A stretch of DNA of 6,026 nucleotides, taken from NCBI GenBank assembly GCA_009923125.1, contig RFUD01000163.1:1-6026 (forward strand), given 5' to 3'. A program made the position numbers and the translations under genes. Source of the DNA: Planctomycetia bacterium. GTDB lineage: Bacteria; Planctomycetota; Planctomycetia; Pirellulales; UBA1268. Under the pieces are notes generated by a model, which was not told where the DNA came from, searched no databases, and saw nothing but the letters and a program-made list of their open reading frames with translations. Positions 1 to 5,776 of this stretch are shown here, piece after piece. Positions within the stretch are counted from its first letter, which is position 1, and each line of letters opens with the position of its first letter.

Positions 1-809
1 ACCACGATCCCGGGAAAGCCGGCGAGCAGCCTGCGGGCCTCGTCGGCCGAGAGCTTCTTCTCCGTCTCGATGAGGATCGACTCGCTGTGGCCATTGGCCA
101 CCGGCACGCGCACGCAGGTGGCGCTCACCGCGATCGACTCGTCGCCGAGGATCTTCCGGGTTTCGAGCACCATCTTCATCTCCTCGCTCGTGAAGCCGTT
201 GGGCCGCGGCGAGCCGATCTGCGGAATCAGGTTCGCTGCGATCGGGTGCGGAAACACGGCCGGCCGCGGGGCCTCGCCCGCGAGCCAGGCGGCGCTCCCC
301 TGCTCCAGCTCCTTCGTGGCCGGCAGCCCCGCGCCGCTCACGGCCTGGTAGGTGCTCACGATCACCCGCTTCACGCGGGCGGCGTCGTGCAGCGGCTTCA
401 TCACCATCACCATCTGCGTGGTCGAGCAGTTGGGGCTGGCGATGATGCCCTTGTGGGCCGTGAGCGCACCGGGGTTCACCTCCGGGATCACGAGCGGCAC
501 GTCGGGGTTCATGCGGTAATACGCGCTTTCGTCCACGACGACGGTGCCCCGCTCCACCGCCCACGGCACGAATTCCGCCGCCACCTCATCGGGCGTGCTG
601 CCGATGGCGATGTCGACGTCGGCGAACGACTCGGGCTTCAGCTCCTCCACGGGCAGCGACCGCCCCGCGACTTCGAACGGCTTGCCGGCCGAGCGGGCCG
701 ACGCGAGCAGCTTGATGCGCTTGGCCGGAAACTGCCGCTCGAGGAGCATCGTGACGATGATTCGGCCCACGGCGCCGGTGGCGCCGACGACTGCCAGCGT
801 GTCGATCAT
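1..809 (-). CDS. asd: Aspartate-semialdehyde dehydrogenase, 3' end cut by the window edge
   Basis: This enzyme reduces L-aspartyl-4-phosphate to L-aspartate-4-semialdehyde with NADPH in the cytoplasm, a shared step towards lysine/diaminopimelate, threonine and methionine. About 270 residues are present; the family usually has about 330-345, so roughly the last 65-70 are outside the window. Visible motifs are the N-terminal nucleotide-binding loop GATGAVG (residues 9-15), a phosphate-region Arg in YYRMNPDVPL (about 99), the catalytic Cys128 in SPNCSTTQ, Gln155 in STYQAVSGAG, and the substrate-binding Arg234 and His241 in RVPVANGHSE with the expected spacing of seven. The ATG overlaps the stop codon of the upstream HTTM gene as ATGA (809-806). 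There is no clear Shine-Dalgarno before it, so translation probably depends on coupling. Nothing indicates damage in the visible part. The family assignment is very secure. Confidence 0.96.
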   Translation of the reverse strand, partial: MIDTLAVVGATGAVGRIIVTMLLERQFPAKRIKLLASARSAGKPFEVAGRSLPVEELKPESFADVDIAIGSTPDEVAAEFVPWAVERGTVVVDESAYYRMNPDVPLVIPEVNPGALTAHKGIIASPNCSTTQMVMVMKPLHDAARVKRVIVSTYQAVSGAGLPATKELEQGSAAWLAGEAPRPAVFPHPIAANLIPQIGSPRPNGFTSEEMKMVLETRKILGDESIAVSATCVRVPVANGHSESILIETEKKLSADEARRLLAGFPGIV

Positions 810-1768
810 GCGAGTCTTTCGGAGGGTTCGAGGGAACGGGAGGAACGATTCGTGAAGGGGGCGAGGATGGCCCGGAACGTGTCGGCGCCGACAAACGCGA
901 GGTTCGCGGCGAGCATCGCCAGGCCAAACTCCATCATGCCCATCGCGAGGCCGATTCCCAAGTGGACCGGCGCCGCCATCGCGAGAACCAGCGGCCGCGT
1001 GAGCCGCGGCCAGACGAGGGCCGCGTAGCCCACCTCCCACCACAAGGTGGCGAGCGTGAGGGCGTTGACGACGAGCGGATGGCGGGCGAGCCCGGTGAGG
1101 TCGAGCGTGCGATATTGCACGTTGGCGATCGCGCCCCACAGTGCCGTGCCCTCCCACCAGCTCGCCCCGAGCAGTTTTCCACACCCGGAAAACAAATAGA
1201 CCACGCACAGATGCACCTGCAGCAGCCGCAGAGCGATGTTCGCCCGCACGCTCGGCTGCGGGGCGCGGCGGCCGAGGACCGCGTCGAGCGAAAGGACGGC
1301 TCCGGCCGGCCCCACCACGAGCGGCACGAGCAGCATCCCGAGCATGTCGTCGAGGCCAAACGTAGTGAGCGGCGTGCGGTTGGCCGCGCTCACGAGCCCA
1401 GCGAGCGACACGACCGCCGCGAGTGGCGTGAACAGTCCGACGGCGAGGCAGATCGCGGCGACGAGCAGCACGATGGTGAGCGACTGCGGCATCTCCGGCG
1501 CTGCGAAGTACCAGCTCCACTGCCACGGCTGGTCGTTCAGCCGCCACACGTCGGCGGGCCGCAGCCAGCCATCGGCCCCGAAAAAGGCCGGTGCATCGAG
1601 CAGCCACACGAACGCCGACCATGCGAGGAGCGCCCCCGTGCAGATGCGCACCACGGCCAGCGGCAGCGGATCGGCCGGCGTAAACCAGAAGGCGTTCCAG
1701 CCGGCCAGCCAGTCGGCGCACCAGCCGCGCGAGGCGACGACGGACGCTTGATGCGACATCGTGCTCAT
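806..1768 (-). CDS. HTTM-domain integral membrane protein (vitamin K-dependent carboxylase-like)
   Basis: A 320-residue polytopic membrane protein of the HTTM family, related to the membrane part of vitamin K-dependent gamma-carboxylase. The family signature is clear in LLQVHLCVVYLFSGCGKLLG (182-201), followed by SWWEGTALWG (203-212), and in RTPLTTFGLDDMLGMLL (131-147). I see hydrophobic segments near residues 37-57, 95-113, 115-130, 143-163, 177-197, 233-253, 258-277 and 281-298. The tail is short and polar. Bacterial HTTM proteins have no settled function, and carboxylase activity cannot be assumed. The ATG at 1768 overlaps the stop of the upstream gene as ATGA and has a GGAGGG 9 nt upstream, which decides the start; a second in-frame ATG lies at 1759. 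The gene's own stop overlaps the asd start. The partner gene upstream probably works with it, which is inference from coupling alone. Confidence 0.88.
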   Translation of the reverse strand: MSTMSHQASVVASRGWCADWLAGWNAFWFTPADPLPLAVVRICTGALLAWSAFVWLLDAPAFFGADGWLRPADVWRLNDQPWQWSWYFAAPEMPQSLTIVLLVAAICLAVGLFTPLAAVVSLAGLVSAANRTPLTTFGLDDMLGMLLVPLVVGPAGAVLSLDAVLGRRAPQPSVRANIALRLLQVHLCVVYLFSGCGKLLGASWWEGTALWGAIANVQYRTLDLTGLARHPLVVNALTLATLWWEVGYAALVWPRLTRPLVLAMAAPVHLGIGLAMGMMEFGLAMLAANLAFVGADTFRAILAPFTNRSSRSLEPSERLA

Positions 1769-2373
1769 GGCCGCGTGCCCTCCGCGAGGGCGAACGTGCC
1801 GAGCGGCGTGACGATGTCGGCCATCGTGTCTCGACCGTCCCCCCTGCCCTGCTCCGACGCGATCAGTTCCTCCGGCGTGGGCAGATAGTGCTCGACGAGC
1901 TGGAGTTGCACGCGCACTCCGCCATGCCGCGCCAGCAGCTGGCCCGCCACGCCCTCCACCAGGGGCAGCCAGTCGGCCCGCGCGTCGCGTCTCGCCTCGG
2001 CGGGCGCGTCGGCCGGCGGAACGAGCGGGGCGATCTTCTCCGCGATCATGAACCGGCGGTGATAGAGCAGCCGCGGGCGATCGGCGGCGCGGTCGGGAAG
2101 GCTGCCCGAGAGCCGAGTGCCATCGGCGCGTTCGACCGTCCAGCGGATCGAGTGGCCGGGGCCGGGGTCGGGCGCGAAGAAGCGGTAGCCGTGTCCGAGA
2201 CACAGCGCCCCCACGAGGGGCCGAAAGGGCTGCAGGAGCCAGCCGGCGAGGGCACTGGCCGGCTGGCTCCTGCAGCCCTTTCGGCCCCTGACGGCGGCGA
2301 GGTAGCCGACGATCAGGACCGAGGCAACGGCTCGGGCGGCGGGTGACCAGCGGATCGGAGCGGGTGCAGGCAT
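1765..2373 (-). CDS. Small single-span membrane protein of unknown function, partner of the HTTM protein
   Basis: A 202-residue protein that I do not recognise as a named family. It has one hydrophobic N-terminal stretch (about 14-28, VASVLIVGYLAAV) and a second semi-hydrophobic stretch (about 43-60), separated by a basic insert RGRKGCRSQP. Next comes a distinctive motif GYRFFAPDPGPGH (62-74), and then a soluble region of mixed charge to the end. The insert coincides with one arm of a perfect inverted repeat (2216-2289). Removing residues 29-42 would join the two hydrophobic pieces into one helix. ATG 2373 is chosen because the only earlier in-frame start is a TTG at 2406, inside the T-tract of the preceding terminator. 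No strong Shine-Dalgarno is visible. The stop overlaps the HTTM start as ATGA, so the two are probably made together. The coding call is firm; function is unknown. Confidence 0.78.
   Translation of the reverse strand: MPAPAPIRWSPAARAVASVLIVGYLAAVRGRKGCRSQPASALAGWLLQPFRPLVGALCLGHGYRFFAPDPGPGHSIRWTVERADGTRLSGSLPDRAADRPRLLYHRRFMIAEKIAPLVPPADAPAEARRDARADWLPLVEGVAGQLLARHGGVRVQLQLVEHYLPTPEELIASEQGRGDGRDTMADIVTPLGTFALAEGTRP
1778..1783 (-). promoter_or_regulatory. Ribosome binding site of the HTTM gene
   Basis: The minus strand reads GGAGGG here, ending 9 nt before the ATG at 1768-1766. It lies inside the 3' end of the upstream gene and supports 1768 over any upstream in-frame start in the long open frame that extends to 2203. 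Confidence 0.6.
2216..2289. repeat. Perfect 32-bp inverted repeat with 10-bp spacer inside a coding sequence
   Basis: Arms 2216-2247 and 2258-2289 are exact reverse complements over 32 bp and flank the spacer 2248-2257 (gagggcactg). The match ends abruptly at 2215/2290. In the minus-strand gene the arm at 2216-2247 encodes a membrane-like peptide AGWLLQPFRPL, while the arm at 2258-2289 encodes the basic RGRKGCRSQP. One arm plus the spacer is 42 bp, exactly 14 codons, so the reading frame stays open. The simplest reading is an in-frame inverted duplication. A read or assembly fold-back artefact is the main alternative. Confidence 0.93.
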
Positions 2374-2404
2374 GGCGTCTCGCCGGCCAACTCTACCATC
2401 GCGC

Positions 2405-2440
2405 AAAAAAACTCCCGCGCGGCTCGCGCCGCGCGGGAGT
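2405..2440 (-). terminator. Rho-independent terminator of the TIGR03000 gene
   Basis: On the minus strand a perfect 13-bp GC-rich stem (2428-2440 pairing with 2411-2423) closes a GCGA loop of the stable GNRA type. It is followed directly by seven Ts (2411-2405, the first pairing in the stem). It begins 38 bp after the stop codon at 2479, the right place to end that transcript. The T-tract ends only about 31 bp before the start codon of the next gene in the same direction. Confidence 0.92.
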
Positions 2441-2478
2441 CTGATGGCTACGGGCTTGGGCGTCCGTGGCCTTGGCGA

Positions 2479-2922
2479 CTAACGGACCGAGGCCGTCGCA
2501 TCGACCGCGGCGGTCCGACTCTCGGACGGATCGAGCGCGAGCTCGAGGCTCGCCCCGGCGGCGAGGTCGATCGTCTTCACGACCGAGTGCTCACGACCGT
2601 CCACGGTGTGCGTGACCCGCACCTCGTAGCCGGTCCAGGCCTGCCCCTCGCGGAGGGTCGTGGTCTCGAACAGGCGGGTGACGCCGCGCGAGGAAGTCTC
2701 ACGGCCGGCGAGGAACACCTTGGCATCGGCCGGCACGCGGAGCGTGAGGCTCGTCTTGGGTGCCGGCTTCGCAGCCTGCGTCGCGACGTTGAAGCTCACC
2801 GTCTTCCGCTCGCCCGCAGCGAGCGACACGACCTTGGTCTCCTCGTGGGCGGTGCCGTCCCGATCGACGACCATCCGCACCGAGTACTCATAGCCCTTGC
2901 CCGGCTCGAGGCCGCGCGACAC
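2479..2922 (-). CDS. C-terminal frame of the split TIGR03000 gene: tandem TIGR03000 domains
   Basis: This frame holds the conserved domains. The first GTG that could serve as a start is at 2922 (SRGLEPGKGYEYSVRM), but the frame is open further upstream and encodes VPAEAKIFVNGSKTSATGG and LRRYV before it. A start at 2922 would cut the first domain in half, so I treat it as the 3' part of the gene beginning at 3452. Domain 1 ends near LAAGERKTVSFNV. Domain 2 spans LTLRVPADAKVFLAG to IDLAAGASLELAL, with the shared pattern of a VPA(D/E)AK strand, a Gly turn, and a YEVRV or YSVRM strand. A short Ser/Thr/Ala tail follows. It is likely exported if joined to the signal peptide. Confidence 0.5.
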   Translation of the reverse strand: MSRGLEPGKGYEYSVRMVVDRDGTAHEETKVVSLAAGERKTVSFNVATQAAKPAPKTSLTLRVPADAKVFLAGRETSSRGVTRLFETTTLREGQAWTGYEVRVTHTVDGREHSVVKTIDLAAGASLELALDPSESRTAAVDATASVR

Positions 2923-3452
2923 GTACCGCCGAAGGCCGCCGGTCGCCGAGGTCTTCGAGCCGTTGACGAAGATCTTCGCCTCGGCGGGAACCCGCCGTAG
3001 GAGCCGTACGAGCCGCCGCCGTAGCCACCGCCCGACGAGCCGCCACCATACGAGCCGCCCGATGAACCACCCGACGCGTAGCCGCCGGACGAACCGCCCG
3101 ACGAGCCACCCGATGAACCGCCCGACGAGCCGTGGCTCGAGTGCCGGTATGCCCGCATCGCACGCTTGTAGGCGTGATGCGAGCCCCAGCTGCCGTGCGA
3201 GCCATAGCTACCGGAGCTGCCGTAGCTGCCGCCGGACGACCCGCCCGAGGCGTAACCACCCGACGACCCGCCCGAGCTGCCACCCGAAGAACCGCCCGAG
3301 CTGCCACCCGAAGAACCGCCCGACGAACCCGCCGAGCCATACGCGGCGCGGTAGCGATGGTTCCAGCCGGCATGCGCATCGCAGGCCGCGGCCACGACGG
3401 CCACCAGAGTGAGTGCTCCCACGATCCCCGACCAGCGACGCTTCGCCACCAT
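2796..3452 (-). CDS. N-terminal frame of the split TIGR03000 gene: signal peptide and Gly/Ser repeat
   Basis: This is the frame that carries the start codon. Residues 1-28 form a signal peptide with KRR at the front and a cleavage site of the AHA-Gly type; a Cys at 24 preceded by Ala-Ala-Ala is a poor lipobox. Residues 39-154 are almost entirely Gly, Ser and Tyr. After about residue 154 (near 2991) the composition switches abruptly to Arg/Pro/Ser-rich sequence (FPPRRRSSSTARRPRRPAAF), typical of reading a GC-rich gene out of frame. The last 65 or so residues are therefore probably not native. A gene caller that ignores frameshifts would report this frame as a 218-residue protein. Confidence 0.5.
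   Translation of the reverse strand: MVAKRRWSGIVGALTLVAVVAAACDAHAGWNHRYRAAYGSAGSSGGSSGGSSGGSSGGSSGGSSGGYASGGSSGGSYGSSGSYGSHGSWGSHHAYKRAMRAYRHSSHGSSGGSSGGSSGGSSGGYASGGSSGGSYGGGSSGGGYGGGSYGSYGGFPPRRRSSSTARRPRRPAAFGGTCRAASSRARAMSTRCGWSSIGTAPPTRRPRSCRSLRASGRR
2991..3338 (-). repeat. Gly/Ser low-complexity coding repeat, SSGG tetrapeptide (12/24-bp period)
   Basis: The minus strand encodes six SSGG units at 3255-3326 and four more at 3081-3128. Each run is followed by the same YASGGSSGGSYG block, so the whole block is duplicated around a spacer that contains SHGSWGSHHAYKRAMRAYRH. At DNA level the first run contains a 24-bp unit repeated exactly, which suggests recent slippage or unequal exchange. 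Such runs usually form flexible linkers in exported or wall-associated proteins; a specific role here is unknown. Confidence 0.85.
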
Positions 3453-3544
3453 TGCTCTCATGCTCCAAGGAAGAGAAAGATTGTCCGTGCGGCAGGTGGC
3501 GTCCCGAACCGTTTTCGGGGACACCAGAGGCCCTGCGAGGGAAA

Positions 3545-3572
3545 AGAATAGTTGGCGGAATGGGCAAATCAA
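3545..3572 (-). promoter_or_regulatory. Candidate sigma70-type promoter for the TIGR03000 gene
   Basis: The minus strand reads TTGATT (3572-3567), 16 nt, then TATTCT (3550-3545), each matching 4 of 6 consensus bases, in an unusually AT-rich patch of the 216-bp gap between 3453 and 3668. Transcription from it would give a leader of about 85 nt that contains a small hairpin (3503-3508 with 3514-3519) and the GGAG at 3466-3463. Planctomycete promoters are poorly defined and the match is modest. The remainder of the gap shows nothing else I can name. Confidence 0.3.
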
Positions 3573-3668
3573 GGAGAATGAACGGGTCGAGTAGAGTTTG
3601 CGGGTGGCTGTTCGGGCATCGCCGCGAGCCGTGCCGGCAGCCCCCTCCGATCCCCCTACCCCTGGAAT

Positions 3669-4907
3669 TCAGCGGGAAATTCCGCTGATCGACACGGCAT
3701 CGACTTCGATCCGGCCGGTGGCCCCCTGCATGCCGACCTGCAAAATCGCCTCCCGGGCCCAGAGCGGGACGGGAACAGTCCCCGAAATCGGCTTCCAGGG
3801 AAACGTGCCCTGCCATGGTCCCACGACGGCCCGCACCGACCGGCTGCGATCCTCGTCGAAGAACTTCACGACCAGCGCAGGAACCTCATCGACGGCCAAC
3901 CCGGGCCGCACCGACTCCGCGCAGATCTGCGCCGTCAACGTGATCCGGCCGACGACCCGACCATCGACCGGAAACCCCTGGAACACCTGTGCCGGCCGGC
4001 CGGGGTCGGCATTGTCGAGACGCAGATACCGCGAGCCCTCGGGCGCGTCGTCGCCCGCCACGATCGCCATCTGCCGCGGGTAGTACCAGGCCGTGGGCAC
4101 GGTGGAGTCGGGCAGCACCGTCTCGAAGCCCCCGTTGTCGATCGCCGGCCGTGAGCCGTCGGGCTGCACCCGCCTGCCCTGCTCCGCCGTGCCGGTCATC
4201 GGCACGAACAGGCTCGGCACGAGCGCCTCGCGTTCGAGCTTCCCTTCGCGCTTCGTGAGGAGCACGAGCGTCTGGTCGTAGCGCTCACCCACCGGGATCA
4301 CCATCCGCCCGCCTTCCGCGAGCTGCTCGACGAGCGGCCGCGGCACGTCCTCCGGCGAGCACGTGACGATGATCTTGTCGAACGGCGCATGCTCGGGCCA
4401 GCCCCGAAACCCGTCGCCGATCCTGGTGACGATGTTCTTGTAGCCGAGCCGAGCGAGCGTCTTCGCCGCCTTGTCTCCGAGCTTCTCGTTGATCTCGATC
4501 GAATACACGGCGCGCACGAGCGGGGCGAGGACAGCCGCCTGATAACCGCTGCCGGTGCCGATCTCGAGCACCTTGTCGGTGGGCCTGGGCTCGAGCTGCT
4601 CCGTCATGTAGGCGACGACGAACGGGCCGGAGATCGTCTGCGCCTCGCCGATCGGCAGTGACATGTCGAAGTAGGCGAGGTTTCGCTGCGGGCCGGGCAC
4701 GAATTCGTGCCGTGGCGTCGCCCGCATGGCGGCGAGCACCCGCTCATCCGTGACGCCGCCGGCCGCGATGTCGTCGCGCACCATCCGTTCGCGGGCTGCT
4801 TCAAACGCATCGGGCTTCGGCCGCCCCCCCGCGGGAGCCTGCGCCGCAGCTTCGACGGCCAGTCCAGCCGCGAGCATCACGAGCCACGAGCGGGCGGCCT
4901 GCCACAT
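3669..4907 (-). CDS. pcm: Exported protein-L-isoaspartate O-methyltransferase with C-terminal extension
   Basis: It transfers a methyl group from S-adenosylmethionine to L-isoaspartyl residues in age-damaged proteins, starting their repair. Residues 1-22 look like a signal peptide (LVMLAAGLAVEAAAQ), which suggests export, unlike the usual cytosolic enzyme. The catalytic domain (about 35-240) shows QTISGPFVVAYMTEQL (90-105), SAM-binding motif I VLEIGTGSGYQ (113-123), VYSIEI (134-139), GDGFRGW with FDKIIVTC (164-183) and LAEGGRMVIPVG (196-207). The usual enzyme is about 210 residues. Here about 170 more follow, opening with NGGFE (258-262), a Trp at 274 and GSRYLRL (291-297), a pattern like the start of CBM4/9-type jelly-roll domains. 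ATG 4907 is chosen because GGGAA lies 9 nt upstream; GTG 4916, overlapping the FKBP stop as GTGA, is the alternative. It likely shares a transcript with the FKBP gene. Confidence 0.92.
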   Translation of the reverse strand: MWQAARSWLVMLAAGLAVEAAAQAPAGGRPKPDAFEAARERMVRDDIAAGGVTDERVLAAMRATPRHEFVPGPQRNLAYFDMSLPIGEAQTISGPFVVAYMTEQLEPRPTDKVLEIGTGSGYQAAVLAPLVRAVYSIEINEKLGDKAAKTLARLGYKNIVTRIGDGFRGWPEHAPFDKIIVTCSPEDVPRPLVEQLAEGGRMVIPVGERYDQTLVLLTKREGKLEREALVPSLFVPMTGTAEQGRRVQPDGSRPAIDNGGFETVLPDSTVPTAWYYPRQMAIVAGDDAPEGSRYLRLDNADPGRPAQVFQGFPVDGRVVGRITLTAQICAESVRPGLAVDEVPALVVKFFDEDRSRSVRAVVGPWQGTFPWKPISGTVPVPLWAREAILQVGMQGATGRIEVDAVSISGISR

Positions 4908-4912
4908 CGGCG

Positions 4913-5701
4913 TCACTTCCCGGGAGGCAGAATCTTCACGAGTTCGATCTCGAACACGAGCACCTCGTTGGGCTCGATGACGGGCGGCGAACCCTCCTCA
5001 CCGTAGCCGAGCTCGGGCGGGACGTAGAGCCTCCACTTCGAGCCCACGTTCATCAAAGGCAGCGCCTCCTGCCAGCCCGGCACGACGCCCCGCAGCGGAA
5101 ACGTGGCCGGCTCACCGGCGGGATCGGTGGCGTCGAACTCGCTGCCGTCGAGGTGCGTGCCGCGGTAGTGCGTCGAGACCGTGTCGTCGACCGTGGGCCG
5201 CGGCCCGGCGCCGGTCGTGAGCACCTCGTACTGCAGGCCGCTCGGCAGCGACTTCACGCCCGGCTTCGCGGCATTCGCCTTCATGAACTCCGCGGCTTTC
5301 GCCTTGTTCGCCTTCGCCGCTTCGGCCATCCGGGCGGCGAACTCACGCTCCCGTTCCTGCATCCGCTTCTCGAACCGTGCGAGCGCGGCGGCGATCGTCT
5401 GTTCGTCGAGCCGCGGCTTCACGCCGAGCACGGCGTCGGCGAGCCCGCGGGCGAGCGCCGCCTCGTCGAGCGGGGCCTTCTGACCGCGGAAGTCGGCCGC
5501 GATCCGCCCACCGATCCTGAGCCCCAGGGCGTAGCCGAGCTGCGCCTCGGGGGTGTCGAGCCTGGTTGCGTCGAGGCTTGCGGCGCCGGCACCACGGGCG
5601 GCCACCGGCGGCGCGATCGTCTCGGCCGGCTGGGCGTGGGCTTCCATCACCCCGACGCACAGAACGCAGGAGCCCCAGAACACACTCCATCGAACACTCA
5701 T
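4913..5701 (-). CDS. Exported FKBP-type peptidyl-prolyl cis-trans isomerase, Mip/FkpA-like
   Basis: It catalyses cis-trans isomerisation of Xaa-Pro bonds in proteins outside the cytoplasm. Residues 1-23 are a signal peptide ending AHA before Gln24. Residues about 48-150 match the helical N-terminal dimerisation domain of Mip-like proteins, with a long charged helix (FEKRMQEREREFAARM and on). The FKBP domain (about 168-256) keeps the pocket residues by alignment with human FKBP12: Tyr179, Phe189, Asp190, Val206-Val207, Trp210, Tyr233 and Phe250, in HYRG, EFDA, VVPGW, LGYG and LVFE contexts. Arg42 and His87 of FKBP12 have no counterpart; the former is also absent from Mip. Its 262 residues are normal for the group. 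ATG 5701 is chosen over GTG 5725 because GGAGGT lies 5 nt upstream. The stop lies 5 nt before the methyltransferase ATG, so both are probably co-translated. Confidence 0.95.
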   Translation of the reverse strand: MSVRWSVFWGSCVLCVGVMEAHAQPAETIAPPVAARGAGAASLDATRLDTPEAQLGYALGLRIGGRIAADFRGQKAPLDEAALARGLADAVLGVKPRLDEQTIAAALARFEKRMQEREREFAARMAEAAKANKAKAAEFMKANAAKPGVKSLPSGLQYEVLTTGAGPRPTVDDTVSTHYRGTHLDGSEFDATDPAGEPATFPLRGVVPGWQEALPLMNVGSKWRLYVPPELGYGEEGSPPVIEPNEVLVFEIELVKILPPGK

Positions 5702-5706
5702 CGCGC

Positions 5707-5712
5707 ACCTCC
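5707..5712 (-). promoter_or_regulatory. Strong ribosome binding site of the FKBP gene
   Basis: The minus strand reads GGAGGT here, 5 nt before the ATG at 5701-5699. It is the best Shine-Dalgarno in the window and rules out the upstream GTG at 5725, which would place it inside the coding sequence. Confidence 0.8.
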
Positions 5713-5776
5713 GTGGAACGATCACCCAAGTCTATCCGCCCGGTCGCGCAACCGTCTCGGCAGGCGACAGGCCCCA

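Larger units (their letters stand above)
2479..3452 (-). pseudogene. Exported Gly/Ser-repeat protein with two TIGR03000 domains, frameshifted
   Basis: Read as one gene, this encodes a signal peptide (MVAKRRW..., hydrophobic core, likely cleavage after AHA at 26-28), a His/Arg/Tyr-bearing linker, a long Gly/Ser/Tyr repeat (about 39-154), and then two tandem copies of the TIGR03000 domain, a short beta-rich domain known mainly from planctomycetes and of unknown function. Copy 1 begins at VPAEAKIFVNG and copy 2 at LTLRVPADAKVFLAG. The halves are in different frames: the repeat frame runs to a stop at 2796, while the domains are read in a frame open from upstream of 3000 to the stop at 2479. Copy 1 lacks the leading strand that copy 2 has (SLTLR), so a deletion of 3n+1 nt near 2991-3003 fits best. 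A sequence error in the repeat is equally possible. ATG 3452 follows GGAG by 10 nt; ATG 3461 is an alternative. Confidence 0.75.

Noticed and set aside
87..1028. Long open frame on the plus strand (313 codons)
   Set aside because: It lies antisense to asd and the HTTM gene, is rich in Arg, His and Gly with no recognisable domain, and overlaps two well-supported genes; long antisense frames are expected in DNA with high GC at third codon positions.
962..1888. Second long plus-strand open frame (308 codons)
   Set aside because: Antisense to the HTTM gene, with low-complexity Arg/Glu/His-rich composition and no motif; a shadow of the real coding frame.
1769..2203. N-terminal extension of the HTTM protein to a start at 2203
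   Set aside because: The extra 145 residues are Arg/Ala/Pro-rich and antisense-like, overlap the upstream gene almost entirely, and the ATG at 1768 has an ATGA overlap and a good ribosome binding site.
2217..2288. Inverted repeat as a terminator or insertion-sequence end
   Set aside because: It has no T-tract on either strand, sits within an open frame, and no transposase or target duplication flanks it.
2897..3412. Plus-strand frames of 139-171 codons rich in Arg, Pro, Thr and Ser
   Set aside because: They are the complement of the Gly/Ser repeat and inherit its periodicity; the repeat frame with a signal peptide on the minus strand explains the sequence.
3670..3687. Small hairpin at the stop codon of the methyltransferase gene as a terminator
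   Set aside because: The stem is only 6 bp (3670-3675 with 3682-3687) and the downstream minus strand is G-rich with no T-tract.
3208..3816. 202-codon minus-strand frame spanning the gap and the start of the TIGR03000 gene
   Set aside because: It crosses the end of the methyltransferase gene and the repeat in a different frame, and its apparent GRFFGWQLGR repeats are the Gly/Ser repeat read out of frame.
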